A DNA stretch of 64,000 nt, taken from assembly GCA_002791545.1 (NCBI GenBank), contig PFXG01000079.1, positions 1-64,000 on the forward strand, read 5' to 3'. A program made the position numbers and the translations under genes. The notes below the pieces were generated by a model, which saw only the letters and a program-made list of their open reading frames with translations, was not told the origin of the DNA and searched no databases. Position 1 is the stretch's first letter; every line of letters begins with the position of its first letter. The stretch is from Zetaproteobacteria bacterium CG_4_9_14_3_um_filter_49_83 (GTDB lineage Bacteria > Pseudomonadota > Zetaproteobacteria > Mariprofundales > Mariprofundaceae). Below, piece after piece: positions 26,260-36,041 of this stretch.

Positions 26260-28014
26260 ATGAAAATAAACATGACATCATGGATTCGTCTGACCGGTTT
26301 TAGTGTCGCTTTGCTGGCGATGACTTCGGCATCAATCACCAGAGCGGAATCACTGGACTCTTTAGCGGCGATAGTGAATAACGAGGCTATTACCTGCTAT
26401 GAGGTAACGAACAAGGCGATTACGCTGGCCAGTCAACTGCAGCAGAGCGGTGATACGCAGATGCCCGAGTCGAAAGTGGTATTTCAGCGTGCGCTGGATT
26501 CATCGATAGATATGCTGTTACAAAAGCAGGAAGCGAAGAAGATGGAGATCGGTGTGTCGGATGAGGAAGTTGATCAGGCCATCGAATCTGTCGAAAAAGC
26601 CAATAATCTGGAGTCAGGGCAGTTGAAGATGGTGTTACAGCGGCAGGGGGTGGATTATCGTGAATATCGTGAAACCATCCGGGATCGCCAGCTCACCACC
26701 AAGCTGATTGAAATCGCTGTGCAGGGAAAAGTATCGGTCAGTGAAGAGTCCATGCGCGAATATTATCGCAAGTATTTGAAAGATCCGAAACCAATCCGGG
26801 AAGTTCGACTGTCACAAATTTATCTGGGTATCGCTAATTCCGCATCTGATGCACAGCTGAAAGAGGTGTCGGATAAAGCGGATATGATTTATCAGCGCCT
26901 GCAAAAAGGCGAAGATTTTGTCAGTCTGTCGGCACTTTTCTCTGAAGCACCGGACGCTGTCAGCGGCGGTGATATGGGTTGGGTATCACCCGGTGGAATT
27001 GCGCCTTCATTCAATCGTATTTTTGAACTTCCGATTGGTTCTTTTCTGGAGCCGATTCGTTCACCTACAGGAATGCATTTGGTTTTGATCAGCGATGAAC
27101 GATTCATCGAGCCGGAGGTGGGTGAAAGTTACGACGAGGCTCATGCCAGACATATTTTACTGAAAATACCGGACAGCGCAGATGATGCGGCGAAAGCCAA
27201 GATTTTCCATCAGGCTAAAGTTATCGCTGATGAAATGAAGAAAGCATCCGATGACGAATTTGCAGTTCGTGCCAAGGAAGTATCGCAGGGTCCAAGCGCC
27301 GTTCAGGGTGGTGATCTGGGTTGGTTTAAACGTGGCCAGATGTTACCGGCTTTTGAAAACGCAGCGTTTTCGCTCAATGCCGGTCAGACCAGCGGCGTGG
27401 TGGAGTCGAAGTTCGGGCTGCACATTATCCGGATGGTGGAGCGTCGCCATATTGATCAGAACAGTTACGAGGCCAAACGGGATTACATCAAGGGAATTCT
27501 GATTAATGCTGAATTGCAATTGCAGGTACCGCGCTGGTTGTCCGGGCTGAAAGAAAATGCACATATCGAGACGTATAGCTGCAAAATGCCGGAGAGCATG
27601 AGCAGTATTTTGCCGATATTGAATGTGGCAACGGCGGATTCAGCTAAAGCCGCAGCACAACAGGATGAAGAATTGATCTCACCACTGACAACGCTGGAGA
27701 AATGGCGTTCTGCGTGGAGTGCACAAAATCTGGATGCTTATTTCGCGACTTATGCAGAGCATTTTGATCCCGGTGAAAAGTTCCATTCGCTGGATGAGTG
27801 GAAAGCCTATAAGCGTCGTGTGATTATGAATAAACGCTTTATTGAAGTGACGCTGCGGGAAATTGAAGCAACACCTGTGGATGAGGTGACGGCGCGTCTG
27901 GTGTTTAATCAGCGCTATGTCTCTGACACATTCAAGAGTGAATCCTATAAATTGTTGATCATGGAGTTTGTGGCGGGCGACTGGAAAATCGTACGCGAAG
28001 TCGAACTCGTATAA
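26260..28014 (+). CDS. surA: SurA-like peptidyl-prolyl isomerase with extra C-terminal domain
   Basis: A periplasmic chaperone for outer membrane proteins. Signal peptide to about residue 29, SurA N-domain about 30-170, two parvulin domains (about 182-280 with GGDMGWVSPGGIAPSF, and about 294-395 with GGDLGWFKRGQMLPAFE). After a linker comes a third part, about 475-584, with TTLEKWRSAWSAQNLDAYFA and GDWKIVREVEL, resembling an NTF2/SnoaL-like fold. E. coli SurA is about 430 residues and lacks this. GGAG precedes the ATG. Placed between lptD and pdxA as in gammaproteobacteria. Confidence 0.9.
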   Translation: MKINMTSWIRLTGFSVALLAMTSASITRAESLDSLAAIVNNEAITCYEVTNKAITLASQLQQSGDTQMPESKVVFQRALDSSIDMLLQKQEAKKMEIGVSDEEVDQAIESVEKANNLESGQLKMVLQRQGVDYREYRETIRDRQLTTKLIEIAVQGKVSVSEESMREYYRKYLKDPKPIREVRLSQIYLGIANSASDAQLKEVSDKADMIYQRLQKGEDFVSLSALFSEAPDAVSGGDMGWVSPGGIAPSFNRIFELPIGSFLEPIRSPTGMHLVLISDERFIEPEVGESYDEAHARHILLKIPDSADDAAKAKIFHQAKVIADEMKKASDDEFAVRAKEVSQGPSAVQGGDLGWFKRGQMLPAFENAAFSLNAGQTSGVVESKFGLHIIRMVERRHIDQNSYEAKRDYIKGILINAELQLQVPRWLSGLKENAHIETYSCKMPESMSSILPILNVATADSAKAAAQQDEELISPLTTLEKWRSAWSAQNLDAYFATYAEHFDPGEKFHSLDEWKAYKRRVIMNKRFIEVTLREIEATPVDEVTARLVFNQRYVSDTFKSESYKLLIMEFVAGDWKIVREVELV

Positions 28015-28031
28015 TCAGAGCTGATTTTTTT

Positions 28032-29054
28032 ATGAAACCATTGTTACTGACGCTGGGTGAACCTGGCGGTATCGGTCCTGATTGCGTCATTCGGGCCTGG
28101 CATGCAGATGCCGCGTTGTTCGAAAATGTACTGGTGGTGGCACCGATGTCATGGTTGCTGCAACGGGCTGAGCAGATTGATATGCGGATACCATTGCAGT
28201 GCGTCGCAACGTTGCAGGATGAGCGACATGCCGGGGTATTACATCTCTGGAATCCATTATCGCCGGAAGTGGTGGTCGGACCTGTATTGACCGGTCAAAC
28301 CTCGGAGGACACGGCGCAGGCGGTGATTGGCTGCATTGAAGCTGCGGCAGAGGCATGCTTACGACAAGAAGCGTCAGGCATGGTGACGGCACCGATCGAA
28401 AAGGCAGTGCTGCGGCGGGCTGGATTTGATTTTCCCGGCCACACTGAATTTCTGGCGCATGTATCCGCCCGGCATGGAAAAAACTGCGATATCGTGATGA
28501 TGCTGGCTTCGACAGTCCTGCGTGTGGCTTTGTTGACAACGCATCTGCCGTTACGTGCTGTGCCGGATGCTTTGAGTGTTGATGCCACGCTAGAGTGCAT
28601 ACGTATTACGCATCAGGATTTACAACAGCGTTTCGGCATCGGGCAACCGCGTCTGGGTTTATGCGGCTTGAATCCGCATGCCGGAGAGCAAGGGCATTTT
28701 GGCACTGAGGAAATCGACATTCTGGCACCGGCAGCACAGCAGGCACGTCGCCTGGGTATCGATATCAGTGATCCGCTACCGGCTGATACGCTGTTTGCAG
28801 CGCCAAATCGCCAACATCTGGATGCCATTGTTTGCTGTTATCATGATCAGGCCTTGATTCCCCTGAAGGCCTTGAGTTTTGGTGATGCGGTCAATGTGAC
28901 ACTGGGATTGCCATTTATTCGAACCAGTGTTGATCATGGCACTGCATTGGATCGTGCGGCAACTGATAAAGTGTCCTACAATAGTCTCATGCAAGCGATA
29001 AGGATGGCAGGATATATGTGGCAGACATCTTTGACAGTGAGAATGACCCCATGA
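28032..29054 (+). CDS. pdxA: 4-hydroxythreonine-4-phosphate dehydrogenase
   Basis: Vitamin B6 synthesis enzyme; oxidises 4-hydroxythreonine 4-phosphate with NAD, which then decarboxylates. 340 residues. PdxA signatures: LTLGEPGGIGPD at the start, TAPIEKAVLRRAGFDFPGHTEFLA, and metal ligands in the HYHDQ-like CYHDQALIPLKAL near residue 275, with RTSVDHGTALD near the C-terminus. The stop overlaps the start of the YqgE-like gene by 4 bp, so the two are co-translated. Confidence 0.94.
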   Translation: MKPLLLTLGEPGGIGPDCVIRAWHADAALFENVLVVAPMSWLLQRAEQIDMRIPLQCVATLQDERHAGVLHLWNPLSPEVVVGPVLTGQTSEDTAQAVIGCIEAAAEACLRQEASGMVTAPIEKAVLRRAGFDFPGHTEFLAHVSARHGKNCDIVMMLASTVLRVALLTTHLPLRAVPDALSVDATLECIRITHQDLQQRFGIGQPRLGLCGLNPHAGEQGHFGTEEIDILAPAAQQARRLGIDISDPLPADTLFAAPNRQHLDAIVCCYHDQALIPLKALSFGDAVNVTLGLPFIRTSVDHGTALDRAATDKVSYNSLMQAIRMAGYMWQTSLTVRMTP

Positions 29055-29626
29055 AAATAATCAGCTTAAGCGGGCAAATGTTACTGGCGACACCGAATAT
29101 GCTGGATCTGCATTTTAAGGACAGCGTGGTGTTACTTTGTCATCATGATGAGGAGGGTAGCATGGGCCTGATCATCAATCGGCCACAGCGGATTTCAATT
29201 CATGACGTGTTGGCCGATGTCGGTATTGCGGTTAATCCCGATGCCTTCAAGGGCTTGCCCGAATATCGGATTTGCAGCTATGAAGGTGGCCCGATGGACG
29301 CGTTTCGTGGCTTTGTGCTACATGACAGCTGGTACGTTTACGATTCAACTATGCAGGTGTCCGATGATATCCACCTGAGTACCTCACGCGATGTGCTGGA
29401 GCACATCGCCGAAGGAACCGGGCCGGAACATTTTATGTTAGTGCTGGGTTATGCTGGCTGGGGAGCCGGACAACTGGAGCAGGAGTTGCTCGAAAATTCA
29501 TGGATCGTCTGCGGTGTAAACCAGCAATTATTGTTTCATACTGAGCCGGAATCGCGCTGGGCACAGGCGGCGCGTAGTATGGGTATTGATAAAGCACATC
29601 TTTCGACGCAAGCTGGCCACGCCTGA
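29051..29626 (+). CDS. YqgE/AlgH family protein (UPF0301)
   Basis: Small conserved protein of about 191 residues from ATG 29051. Family pattern: MLLATPNMLDLHFKDSVVLLCHH near the N-terminus, GLIINRP, and PEHFMLVLGYAGWGAGQLEQEL near the C-terminus. Widely conserved in proteobacteria; biochemical function unsettled. ATGA overlap with pdxA supports this start rather than 29018. Confidence 0.93.
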   Translation: MKIISLSGQMLLATPNMLDLHFKDSVVLLCHHDEEGSMGLIINRPQRISIHDVLADVGIAVNPDAFKGLPEYRICSYEGGPMDAFRGFVLHDSWYVYDSTMQVSDDIHLSTSRDVLEHIAEGTGPEHFMLVLGYAGWGAGQLEQELLENSWIVCGVNQQLLFHTEPESRWAQAARSMGIDKAHLSTQAGHA

Positions 29627-29676
29627 TTGTTCAGAGTTTTTTTCTGTTCAGAGTCCCTGTCTGAGGAGCGAGACCC

Positions 29677-30222
29677 ATGCAAGTTCTGATTAGCTACCAT
29701 TCCGATTATGGCAACACGGAAAAAATGGCGCAGTCCATTGCTGCCGGTATTCGTGCCGGATGCAGCAGTGCCAACGTGATGCTGAAAAACGTCGAGCAGA
29801 CGAGCCTGAACGATTTGCAGGATGCGGATGTGATTTGTCTTGGTGCGCCGGTGCATATGGGCGACGTCTCATGGCAGATGAAAAAGTTCATTGATGAAGC
29901 CGGAAAACTCTGGATGGAAGGCGCGCTGGAAGGAAAGGTGGGCGCGGCCTTTGTCAGCGGCGGCGGTTTCGGTAATGCCGGAGGCGGCGCCGAGCATGCG
30001 CTGATCACCCTTCATTCCAATATGCTCGAACATGGCATGCTGGTCATTGGCTTCCCCAAGAGCCTGCTCGGCTATGGCGAAGGCGGCCTGCAATGGGGCC
30101 CATATGGCCGTTCAGGCAATGCCGAAGGCATGCCATCCGTCGTCAGCGAAGGTGCACTGGCTGCCTGCCGCAGCTTCGGTGCCCATCTGGCAGAAATGGC
30201 CGGAAAAATCTTACAGTTTTGA
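29677..30222 (+). CDS. flavodoxin-fold / WrbA-like protein
   Basis: A flavodoxin-fold protein of 181 residues binding FMN in the WrbA/NAD(P)H:quinone oxidoreductase group: SYHSDYGNTEKMAQSIAAGI (phosphate loop), GAPVHMGDVSWQMKKFID, and the glycine-rich GGGFGNAGGGAEHALI. Strong GAGGAG ribosome site before ATG 29677. Gene stands alone after yqgE; a role as quinone reductase is inferred from family only. Confidence 0.85.
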   Translation: MQVLISYHSDYGNTEKMAQSIAAGIRAGCSSANVMLKNVEQTSLNDLQDADVICLGAPVHMGDVSWQMKKFIDEAGKLWMEGALEGKVGAAFVSGGGFGNAGGGAEHALITLHSNMLEHGMLVIGFPKSLLGYGEGGLQWGPYGRSGNAEGMPSVVSEGALAACRSFGAHLAEMAGKILQF

Positions 30223-30527
30223 TTTTCCATGTGTCGATGTTAGTACCGATTCAATGTGGATATTGTGTCAATTTATTGAGAGTAAACCTTCAATAATTAT
30301 GCGTCACATTTAGACAATAATTATTAAGGTTTTCATTGAATCCGATAGCATAGACAAAGTCACTTTTAATCCCGCTGAAAGCTTTATGAAATAAAATAAT
30401 GGAAAGGTCGTTTATGCAAGCGGTTTTATTTGTTCTTAAACAATACATTCACACTCTGCTTGTTTGTCCGATGAACAACTTATAACTAAAGCTCAGGAAG
30501 TAAGTGGATACAGGGTAGGAGGTAGCT
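30223..30527. other. AT-rich intergenic region before HigB-HigA
   Basis: About 300 nt, AT-rich, with two direct copies of CAATAATTAT near 30291 and 30314. No supported gene. Probably contains the promoter of the toxin-antitoxin unit; AGGAGG at its right end serves the start at 30528. Confidence 0.5.
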
Positions 30528-31226
30528 ATGGCAATCGAGTCCGTAACCAAAAACAAAACGATCCTCCACTTTCAAGGTTGCAAAATCGGGCCGTATCTGC
30601 ACATCGTGTTCGCTCTGTTTGTCGAGCAACGCGTAAGTCGGAATCAAAATGTACAACAAAAAAGGCCAAATTTTGTTTGTCGATTTGATGTGCGTGAGTT
30701 CAAGGCGTTCGAACGTCAGGCTCGCCGTCGTCTGCTGTATTTGAATCAGGCGATTTCACTGGATGATCTACGTATACCACCCTCCAATCATTTGGAGGCG
30801 CTGGTTGGTGATAGAAAAGGCCTGTTTAGCATCAGGATCAATGCTCAGTGGCGAATCTGCTTTCGATGGAAGGGGGGTGCCGCTTTCGATGTAGAGATCG
30901 TAGACTATCACCAGGAGGCAGAGATGAATAACGACATGCTCGCACCAATTCTCCCCGGAGAAATTCTGATGGAGGATTTTATGGCACCGTCCGGTATCAG
31001 TTGCCACAAACTGGCACGCGACATAGATGTGCCTGCCAACCGCGTCAGTGAGATCGTGGCGGGTCGCCGCGCTATCACTGCTGACACTGGACTCAGGCTT
31101 GCTAAATATTTTGGCACTTCCGCTGAGGTGTGGATTGGCTTGCAAAAGGATTACGAATTGCGCGTTGCCCGCCAGACAAGCTGGCCGCAGGTCGAGGCGA
31201 ATATCCATCCTCTGAAGGTCGCCTGA
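30528..31226 (+). CDS. higBA: in-frame HigB-HigA toxin-antitoxin fusion
   Basis: One 232-codon frame carries both halves of a HigBA module. Residues about 55-130 are HigB-like (FKAFERQARRRLLYLNQA, DDLRIPPSNHLEAL, GDRKGLFSIRINAQWRICFR, ending VEIVDYH). After two codons without a stop come HigA residues starting MNNDMLAPILPGEILMEDF, with an HTH (LARDIDVPANRVSEIVAGR). HigB normally ends near DYH with a stop; here it is absent. AGGAGG precedes ATG 30528, and a second AGGAGG lies 5 nt before the internal ATG at 30924, so HigA alone can also be made. The usual HigB N-terminus (MIxSF...) is replaced by about 54 unrelated residues. Fusion, or decayed toxin. Confidence 0.8.
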   Translation: MAIESVTKNKTILHFQGCKIGPYLHIVFALFVEQRVSRNQNVQQKRPNFVCRFDVREFKAFERQARRRLLYLNQAISLDDLRIPPSNHLEALVGDRKGLFSIRINAQWRICFRWKGGAAFDVEIVDYHQEAEMNNDMLAPILPGEILMEDFMAPSGISCHKLARDIDVPANRVSEIVAGRRAITADTGLRLAKYFGTSAEVWIGLQKDYELRVARQTSWPQVEANIHPLKVA

Positions 31227-31272
31227 ATCGTTCGGATCAAAGTAGCATCATGAATAATCGGGATAAGGATAT

Positions 31273-31854
31273 TTACGATTTCCCCTGAAAAATCACTTCG
31301 CTTTTTCCTTGCTGAACCTGCACACGGCTCCAGCTGGCGTAGGGCATGTTCAGTGTGCGGCTGGCTTTGACGGGCAGGCCCATGATGTGGGTCAACAGCA
31401 TGCGCAGACTGCCGGAATGGCCGACGACGAGGATGTGGGCGGCTGGTTTGTTTGTTAGTAAATCATCCCAGAAATGGATGATTCGCTGTTGCAGAGCATC
31501 CATGCTTTCACCGTTCGGGGGGGTCATGCCGGTGGGGTCGGTGCGCCACGCAGCCAGGATGCCGGGATAAGCAGCTTCGATTTCGCCATGTGTCAGACCT
31601 TCCCATGCACCGTAGTTCAGTTCAGCAATGCGGGGCTCAATGCGGTATTCGATGTTACGTTGCGTTGCCCATGTTTGGGCAATGTCGGCGCAGCGTGATA
31701 GCGGCGAGGTGATGATGAGCTCTGCTTCATGCTGAATGTTGGCCCAGACGGCTTGCATCTGGCTGCGTCCGTGTTCGGTGAGCGGATCATTCTGCGTGCC
31801 ACGGTAACGGACACCGCCTTGCAGTTCGCCGTGTCTGAGTATATCTACAATCAT
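31273..31854 (-). CDS. histidine phosphatase superfamily protein
   Basis: A branch 1 (phosphoglycerate-mutase-like/CobC) phosphatase of about 193 residues from ATG 31854, where AGGAG lies 8 nt upstream. Seen: catalytic LRHGE at the start (His phospho-acceptor), SPLSRCADIAQ with the conserved Arg, and the GHSGSLRMLL motif containing the second His. The upstream codons to 31902 lack a ribosome site. The substrate is not predictable, though CobC-like alpha-ribazole phosphatases belong here. Confidence 0.88.
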   Translation of the reverse strand: MIVDILRHGELQGGVRYRGTQNDPLTEHGRSQMQAVWANIQHEAELIITSPLSRCADIAQTWATQRNIEYRIEPRIAELNYGAWEGLTHGEIEAAYPGILAAWRTDPTGMTPPNGESMDALQQRIIHFWDDLLTNKPAAHILVVGHSGSLRMLLTHIMGLPVKASRTLNMPYASWSRVQVQQGKSEVIFQGKS

Positions 31855-31964
31855 GCATTTCTCTCCTGTTTGCTGGATGCTAAAGGTACCATCCGCATGC
31901 AAAAGTCGTTATCTTCGCGTTTCTTTATGGGATATGTAAAACACAAATGTGCAGGTGACGCGAT

Positions 31965-32567
31965 ATGGTAGAAAATTTTGATATTGAAGACCCGAAAAAT
32001 AAAGAAGCAATGAAACATGTGCGGGCGTTGCTCGGTTACCTTGGCGATGATCCGGAACGCGAAGGTTTGCAGGAGACACCGGCACGGGTGCTGTCGGCGA
32101 TGCAGGAGCATTTTGCCGGTTACAACGAGGATCCGGAAGATCATTTAATCAAAACATTTGAAGAAGTCTGCGGCTATGATGAAGTGGTGCTGGTTTCGGA
32201 TATCGATGTGCACAGCCACTGCGAACATCATATGGTGCCGTTCGTTGGCAAAGCGCATGTGGCGTATATTCCCGATGGCCGCGTGGTCGGACTGTCCAAG
32301 CTGGCACGGGTGGTGGAAGGTTACAGCAAGCGTTTGCAGGTGCAGGAAAAGCTGACCATGCAGATTGCCAATGCCATTGAGAAGGTGCTGGAGCCTGCGG
32401 GTGTGGCGGTGATTATCCAGTGTCAGCATTTTTGCATGTGTCACCGGGGTATCCAGAAAGCCAACAGCTGGACAACCACATCGAAATTGACCGGGGCCTT
32501 TATGAATAACCCTTCGTCGCGGCTGGAGTTGTTTCAGCTGATCGGGATGAGGAAGGGTGGAGCTTAA
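31965..32567 (+). CDS. folE: GTP cyclohydrolase I (FolE1)
   Basis: First enzyme of folate synthesis, making 7,8-dihydroneopterin triphosphate from GTP in a decameric complex. 200 residues. Zinc ligands and active site are visible in [12 protein letters not shown], in [20 protein letters not shown], and in QHFCMCHRG. Divergent to the phosphatase upstream and 3 nt before purN, so folE and purN probably share a transcript. Confidence 0.95.
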   Translation: MVENFDIEDPKNKEAMKHVRALLGYLGDDPEREGLQETPARVLSAMQEHFAGYNEDPEDHLIKTFEEVCGYDEVVLVSDIDVHSHCEHHMVPFVGKAHVAYIPDGRVVGLSKLARVVEGYSKRLQVQEKLTMQIANAIEKVLEPAGVAVIIQCQHFCMCHRGIQKANSWTTTSKLTGAFMNNPSSRLELFQLIGMRKGGA

Positions 32568-32570
32568 GCG

Positions 32571-33209
32571 ATGCATTCAACATTTGTTCGGCCATTGAAT
32601 GCCATTGCCGTGATGGCTTCGGGAAAAGGCAGTAATTTACGGGTGATTCTTGATGCCGTGCAGGCCGGGACTTGCCCTGTTGATGTGCGGCTGGTGATTT
32701 CAGATAAAGAACATGCGCAGGCCTTGCAGATTGCGCGTGCTGCCGGTGTTGCGCAAGTCGAATTTATTAACCCGAAAGATTATGCCAGTCGCGAAGCTTT
32801 TGATGCGGCATGCTGCGAGCGGATCGAAACCGTCGGCTGTCAGTGGGTAGTGCTGGCCGGGTATATGCGGATTTTATCCGATGTGTTTGTACAGTACTTT
32901 TCCGGTCGCGTCATCAATGTGCATCCGGCCTTGCTGCCATCATTTGTCGGTGCCGATGGTGTGGGTGATGCGCTGAAATATGGCGTGAAAATCAGCGGTT
33001 GTACGGTACATCTGGTGGATGAAGTGCTTGATGGCGGGCCAATTCTGGCACAGATGGCGGTGCCGGTGCTGGAAGATGACACGCGTGAAACGCTGCATGC
33101 CCGTATTCAACAGGCAGAACATCAGCTTTATCCGGAGACGCTCAGGCGTCTGGTGACGCAAGCGTTTGAGATTTCAGGCCGCCGGGTGATCTGGCAGTCG
33201 CAGGCTTAA
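32571..33209 (+). CDS. purN: phosphoribosylglycinamide formyltransferase
   Basis: Purine synthesis step 3, using 10-formyltetrahydrofolate. 212 residues. Motifs: IAVMASGKGSNLRVIL (phosphate binding), VLAGYMRILS, the catalytic INVHPALLPSF, and GCTVHLVDEVLDGGPILAQ. The folE neighbour upstream supplies folate, so they share the one-carbon theme. Converges on argF with 27 nt between. Confidence 0.95.
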   Translation: MHSTFVRPLNAIAVMASGKGSNLRVILDAVQAGTCPVDVRLVISDKEHAQALQIARAAGVAQVEFINPKDYASREAFDAACCERIETVGCQWVVLAGYMRILSDVFVQYFSGRVINVHPALLPSFVGADGVGDALKYGVKISGCTVHLVDEVLDGGPILAQMAVPVLEDDTRETLHARIQQAEHQLYPETLRRLVTQAFEISGRRVIWQSQA

Positions 33210-33236
33210 GCCATGCAGGCCCGAGTGATGCAAGTT

Positions 33237-34148
33237 TCAGTCAGCCAGTAAAAACTCCAGCAGCGCCTTTTGTGCGTGCAGGCGATTTTCTGCTTCGTCC
33301 CATACGACAGACTGTGGGCCGTCGATAACTTCAGCAGCCACTTCTTCACCGCGATGGGCAGGAAGGCAATGCAAAAATAAAGCATCTGAATGTGCCTGGG
33401 CCATGACTTCCGGCGATACCTGAAACGTAGCAAAGGCTTTCTCACGCTGCTTTTGTTCGTGCTCCTGTCCCATCGAGGCCCAGACATCGGTTGAGATCAG
33501 ATCGGCCCCGCGTGCGGCGACCAGTGGATCGTTACTCAGTTCAATTTCAGCGCCAAGCTTGCGGGCTGAATCGAGCAGTTGCGGGTTGGGTTCATAACCT
33601 TCGGGGCAGGCGATTTGCAGGCGATAGCCAAAGGTGACTGCGCCGTTAATCCATGAATGTGTCATGTTGTTACCATCGCCGATCCATGCCGCTGTGCGTC
33701 CCTCAATCGAGCCGCGAAATTCTTCGTAAGTCATGATGTCAGCCAGTAGCTGGCACGGGTGAGTCAGGTCAGTCAGAGCATTAATCACTGGCACACGCGA
33801 ATGCTCGGCGAATGTTTGTACGATGGCATGATCAAACGTGCGGATCATGATGCCATCAACCATGCGGGAAAGAACGCGAGCAGCATCTTCAATCGGTTCG
33901 CCGCGTCCGAGCTGGGTCGCATCGGAATGTAGAAATAAGGCGTGCCCACCCAGCTGAAACATGCCTGCTTCAAATGAAACGCGGGTGCGTGTGGAAGCTT
34001 TTTCAAAAATCATTCCCAGCGTTTTACCTGCCAGGACACGGTGAGGCGTACCCTGTTGCTGCATGGCTTTTAATTCGCCAGCGCGCTTGAGTATGTGGCG
34101 TGCTTCATCAGTGCTCAGATCGAGTAAGGTCAGGAAATGTCGGGTCAT
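33237..34148 (-). CDS. argF: ornithine carbamoyltransferase
   Basis: Makes citrulline from ornithine and carbamoyl phosphate. 303 residues. Carbamoyl-phosphate loop [36 protein letters not shown], and the ornithine site motif [11 protein letters not shown] are all present. Its start overlaps the argD stop by 4 bp, so argD-argF are cotranscribed on the minus strand. Confidence 0.96.
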   Translation of the reverse strand: MTRHFLTLLDLSTDEARHILKRAGELKAMQQQGTPHRVLAGKTLGMIFEKASTRTRVSFEAGMFQLGGHALFLHSDATQLGRGEPIEDAARVLSRMVDGIMIRTFDHAIVQTFAEHSRVPVINALTDLTHPCQLLADIMTYEEFRGSIEGRTAAWIGDGNNMTHSWINGAVTFGYRLQIACPEGYEPNPQLLDSARKLGAEIELSNDPLVAARGADLISTDVWASMGQEHEQKQREKAFATFQVSPEVMAQAHSDALFLHCLPAHRGEEVAAEVIDGPQSVVWDEAENRLHAQKALLEFLLAD

Positions 34149-35308
34149 GAGAATGAATCCTCTATGGCTTGCTGCAGAATATCCAGACCTTCATCGATCA
34201 GCTGCTGAGATATATTCAATGCGGGCAACATGCGCACCACCTGAGGTCCGGCTGAAAGTACAAGCAGCCCTAATTCCCGGCAACGGGTGATGACGGGAGC
34301 AACATCGACGTTAAAGGCCAGTCCAAGCAGGAATCCCTGGCCACGCACTTGTTGAACCATGTCAAATTGTTCAATGAACGATTGCAGCCGCAGCTGCATA
34401 TGCTGACTTTGACTTTGCACATGTAATAGCAGGCTCTCTGTTTCGATGGTTTCCAGTACCGTCAGTGCAGCACGGCAGGAAAGCGGGTTGCCGCCAAAGG
34501 TTGAGCCATGCGTGCCGGGCGAAAATGCAGGGCTGACTCTCTCGGTAGCCAGCATCGAGCCAATCGGAACACCACCGCCAAGACCTTTAGCCAGCGTCAG
34601 AATGTCGGGGCGAACGCCGCTGTGCTCACTGGCAAACATGCTGCCGGTTCTGCCGATGCCGCTTTGCACTTCGTCGAGGATGAGAAGCAGGCCATGCTGG
34701 TCGCAGATGGTGCGAACTTGTCGCAAATACTCTGCGTTGGCAAGGTTGACGCCACCTTCGCCTTGTAACGGCTCCAGCATAATGGCGGCTGTGCGATCCG
34801 TAATGGCTGCGTTCAGAGCATCCAGATCGTTATAAGGCACATGTGAAAAGCCGGCCGGTAGCGGGCTAAAGCCGATTTTTACTTTTTCCTGACCGGTTGC
34901 AGCCAGAGTATGCATGGTTCGGCCATGGAAGGATTGTATTGCCGTGATGATCTCAAAACGGTTTTCTTTTTTGTCATAAAAGAATTTGCGCGCCAGTTTG
35001 ATGGCCGCTTCATTCGCTTCGGCACCTGAATTGCAGAAAAAAGCAGCCCCCATGCCTGACAGGGCACACAGTTTGTTGGCCAGCTGAATCTGCAGTGGAA
35101 TGTGATACAGGTTCGAGCAATGCAGCATGGTTCCGGCCTGATCGGCAATGGCTTTGACCAGAGCCGGATGGGCGTGACCGAGTGTGTTAACGGCAATGCC
35201 GCCGACAAAATCGATATATACCTTACCATCGCTATCAAAAACGCGGCTGCCTGCACCGCGGGTAAGGGTTAGTGGATAACTGGCGTATGTGTTCATGACA
35301 TGATTCAT
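34145..35308 (-). CDS. argD: acetylornithine aminotransferase
   Basis: PLP-dependent class III aminotransferase of arginine synthesis, possibly also acting in lysine synthesis. About 387 residues. Seen: [29 protein letters not shown], and the PLP lysine in [17 protein letters not shown] start at ATG 35308 (MNHVMNTY...), which matches many ArgD N-termini; a TTG at 35314 or ATG 35296 is possible and no ribosome site decides. It reads divergently from trpF. Confidence 0.94.
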   Translation of the reverse strand: MNHVMNTYASYPLTLTRGAGSRVFDSDGKVYIDFVGGIAVNTLGHAHPALVKAIADQAGTMLHCSNLYHIPLQIQLANKLCALSGMGAAFFCNSGAEANEAAIKLARKFFYDKKENRFEIITAIQSFHGRTMHTLAATGQEKVKIGFSPLPAGFSHVPYNDLDALNAAITDRTAAIMLEPLQGEGGVNLANAEYLRQVRTICDQHGLLLILDEVQSGIGRTGSMFASEHSGVRPDILTLAKGLGGGVPIGSMLATERVSPAFSPGTHGSTFGGNPLSCRAALTVLETIETESLLLHVQSQSQHMQLRLQSFIEQFDMVQQVRGQGFLLGLAFNVDVAPVITRCRELGLLVLSAGPQVVRMLPALNISQQLIDEGLDILQQAIEDSFS

Positions 35309-35386
35309 GCGCAAAATCTAGCGCAGAATTTTAATAACACCAAATAGTTGCCTGTTTTTATCCGTTTAAGATCATGATAATGTTGC

Positions 35387-36037
35387 GTGATGTTTAAGAC
35401 GATGCGAACACGGATCAAGATTTGCGGCATTACCCGCCTTGAGGATGCCATGGCTGCATCGCATGCCGGCGTTGATGCGGTCGGGTTTGTCTTTTATGAA
35501 AAATCGCCACGTTTTATTGAACCGATGAAAGCGGCGAGTATTATCCGTGAGTTGCCGCCATTTGTGTCTGCTGTCGGGCTGTTTGTGAATCCGGATCAGG
35601 CCTGTATTGATGCGGTGCTGCGTTATTGCCCTCTGGGTGTGGTGCAATTGCATGGTGATGAATCCCCCGGTTTTTGCCAGGCCCAGTCCAGACGGGTGAT
35701 TAAAGCGCTGCCCGTTTCCTGCCGTGAGGATTTGCAGCGCGTGCATCAGTATGATTGCTCTGTGTTGCTCGATGCCAAAGCACCAAAGGGCGTATATGGC
35801 GGCACCGGCGAGTGCTTTGACTGGCAGTTGCTGGATGGTTTTACGCATCCACATCCGTTGATACTGGCTGGTGGTCTGAATGAAGAGAATGTGACACAGG
35901 CACTTCAGCGCAGGAGCTGGTTTGCGCTTGATGTGTCGACCGGGGTTGAGAAAGCTCCCGGTGTAAAGAGCGAAGATAAAATCAGGTCGTTTGTGCAAGC
36001 GGTGAATAACGTTTCCCTGACCTCGGCCGAAGCTTGA
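35387..36037 (+). CDS. trpF: phosphoribosylanthranilate isomerase
   Basis: Tryptophan synthesis, a TIM barrel of 216 residues. [33 protein letters not shown] is the classic start, followed by [15 protein letters not shown] and [11 protein letters not shown]. The ATG at 35402 is an alternative start. First gene of a five-gene run trpF-trpB-trpA-phosphodiesterase-accD. Confidence 0.95.
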   Translation: MMFKTMRTRIKICGITRLEDAMAASHAGVDAVGFVFYEKSPRFIEPMKAASIIRELPPFVSAVGLFVNPDQACIDAVLRYCPLGVVQLHGDESPGFCQAQSRRVIKALPVSCREDLQRVHQYDCSVLLDAKAPKGVYGGTGECFDWQLLDGFTHPHPLILAGGLNEENVTQALQRRSWFALDVSTGVEKAPGVKSEDKIRSFVQAVNNVSLTSAEA

Positions 36038-36041
36038 TCAA

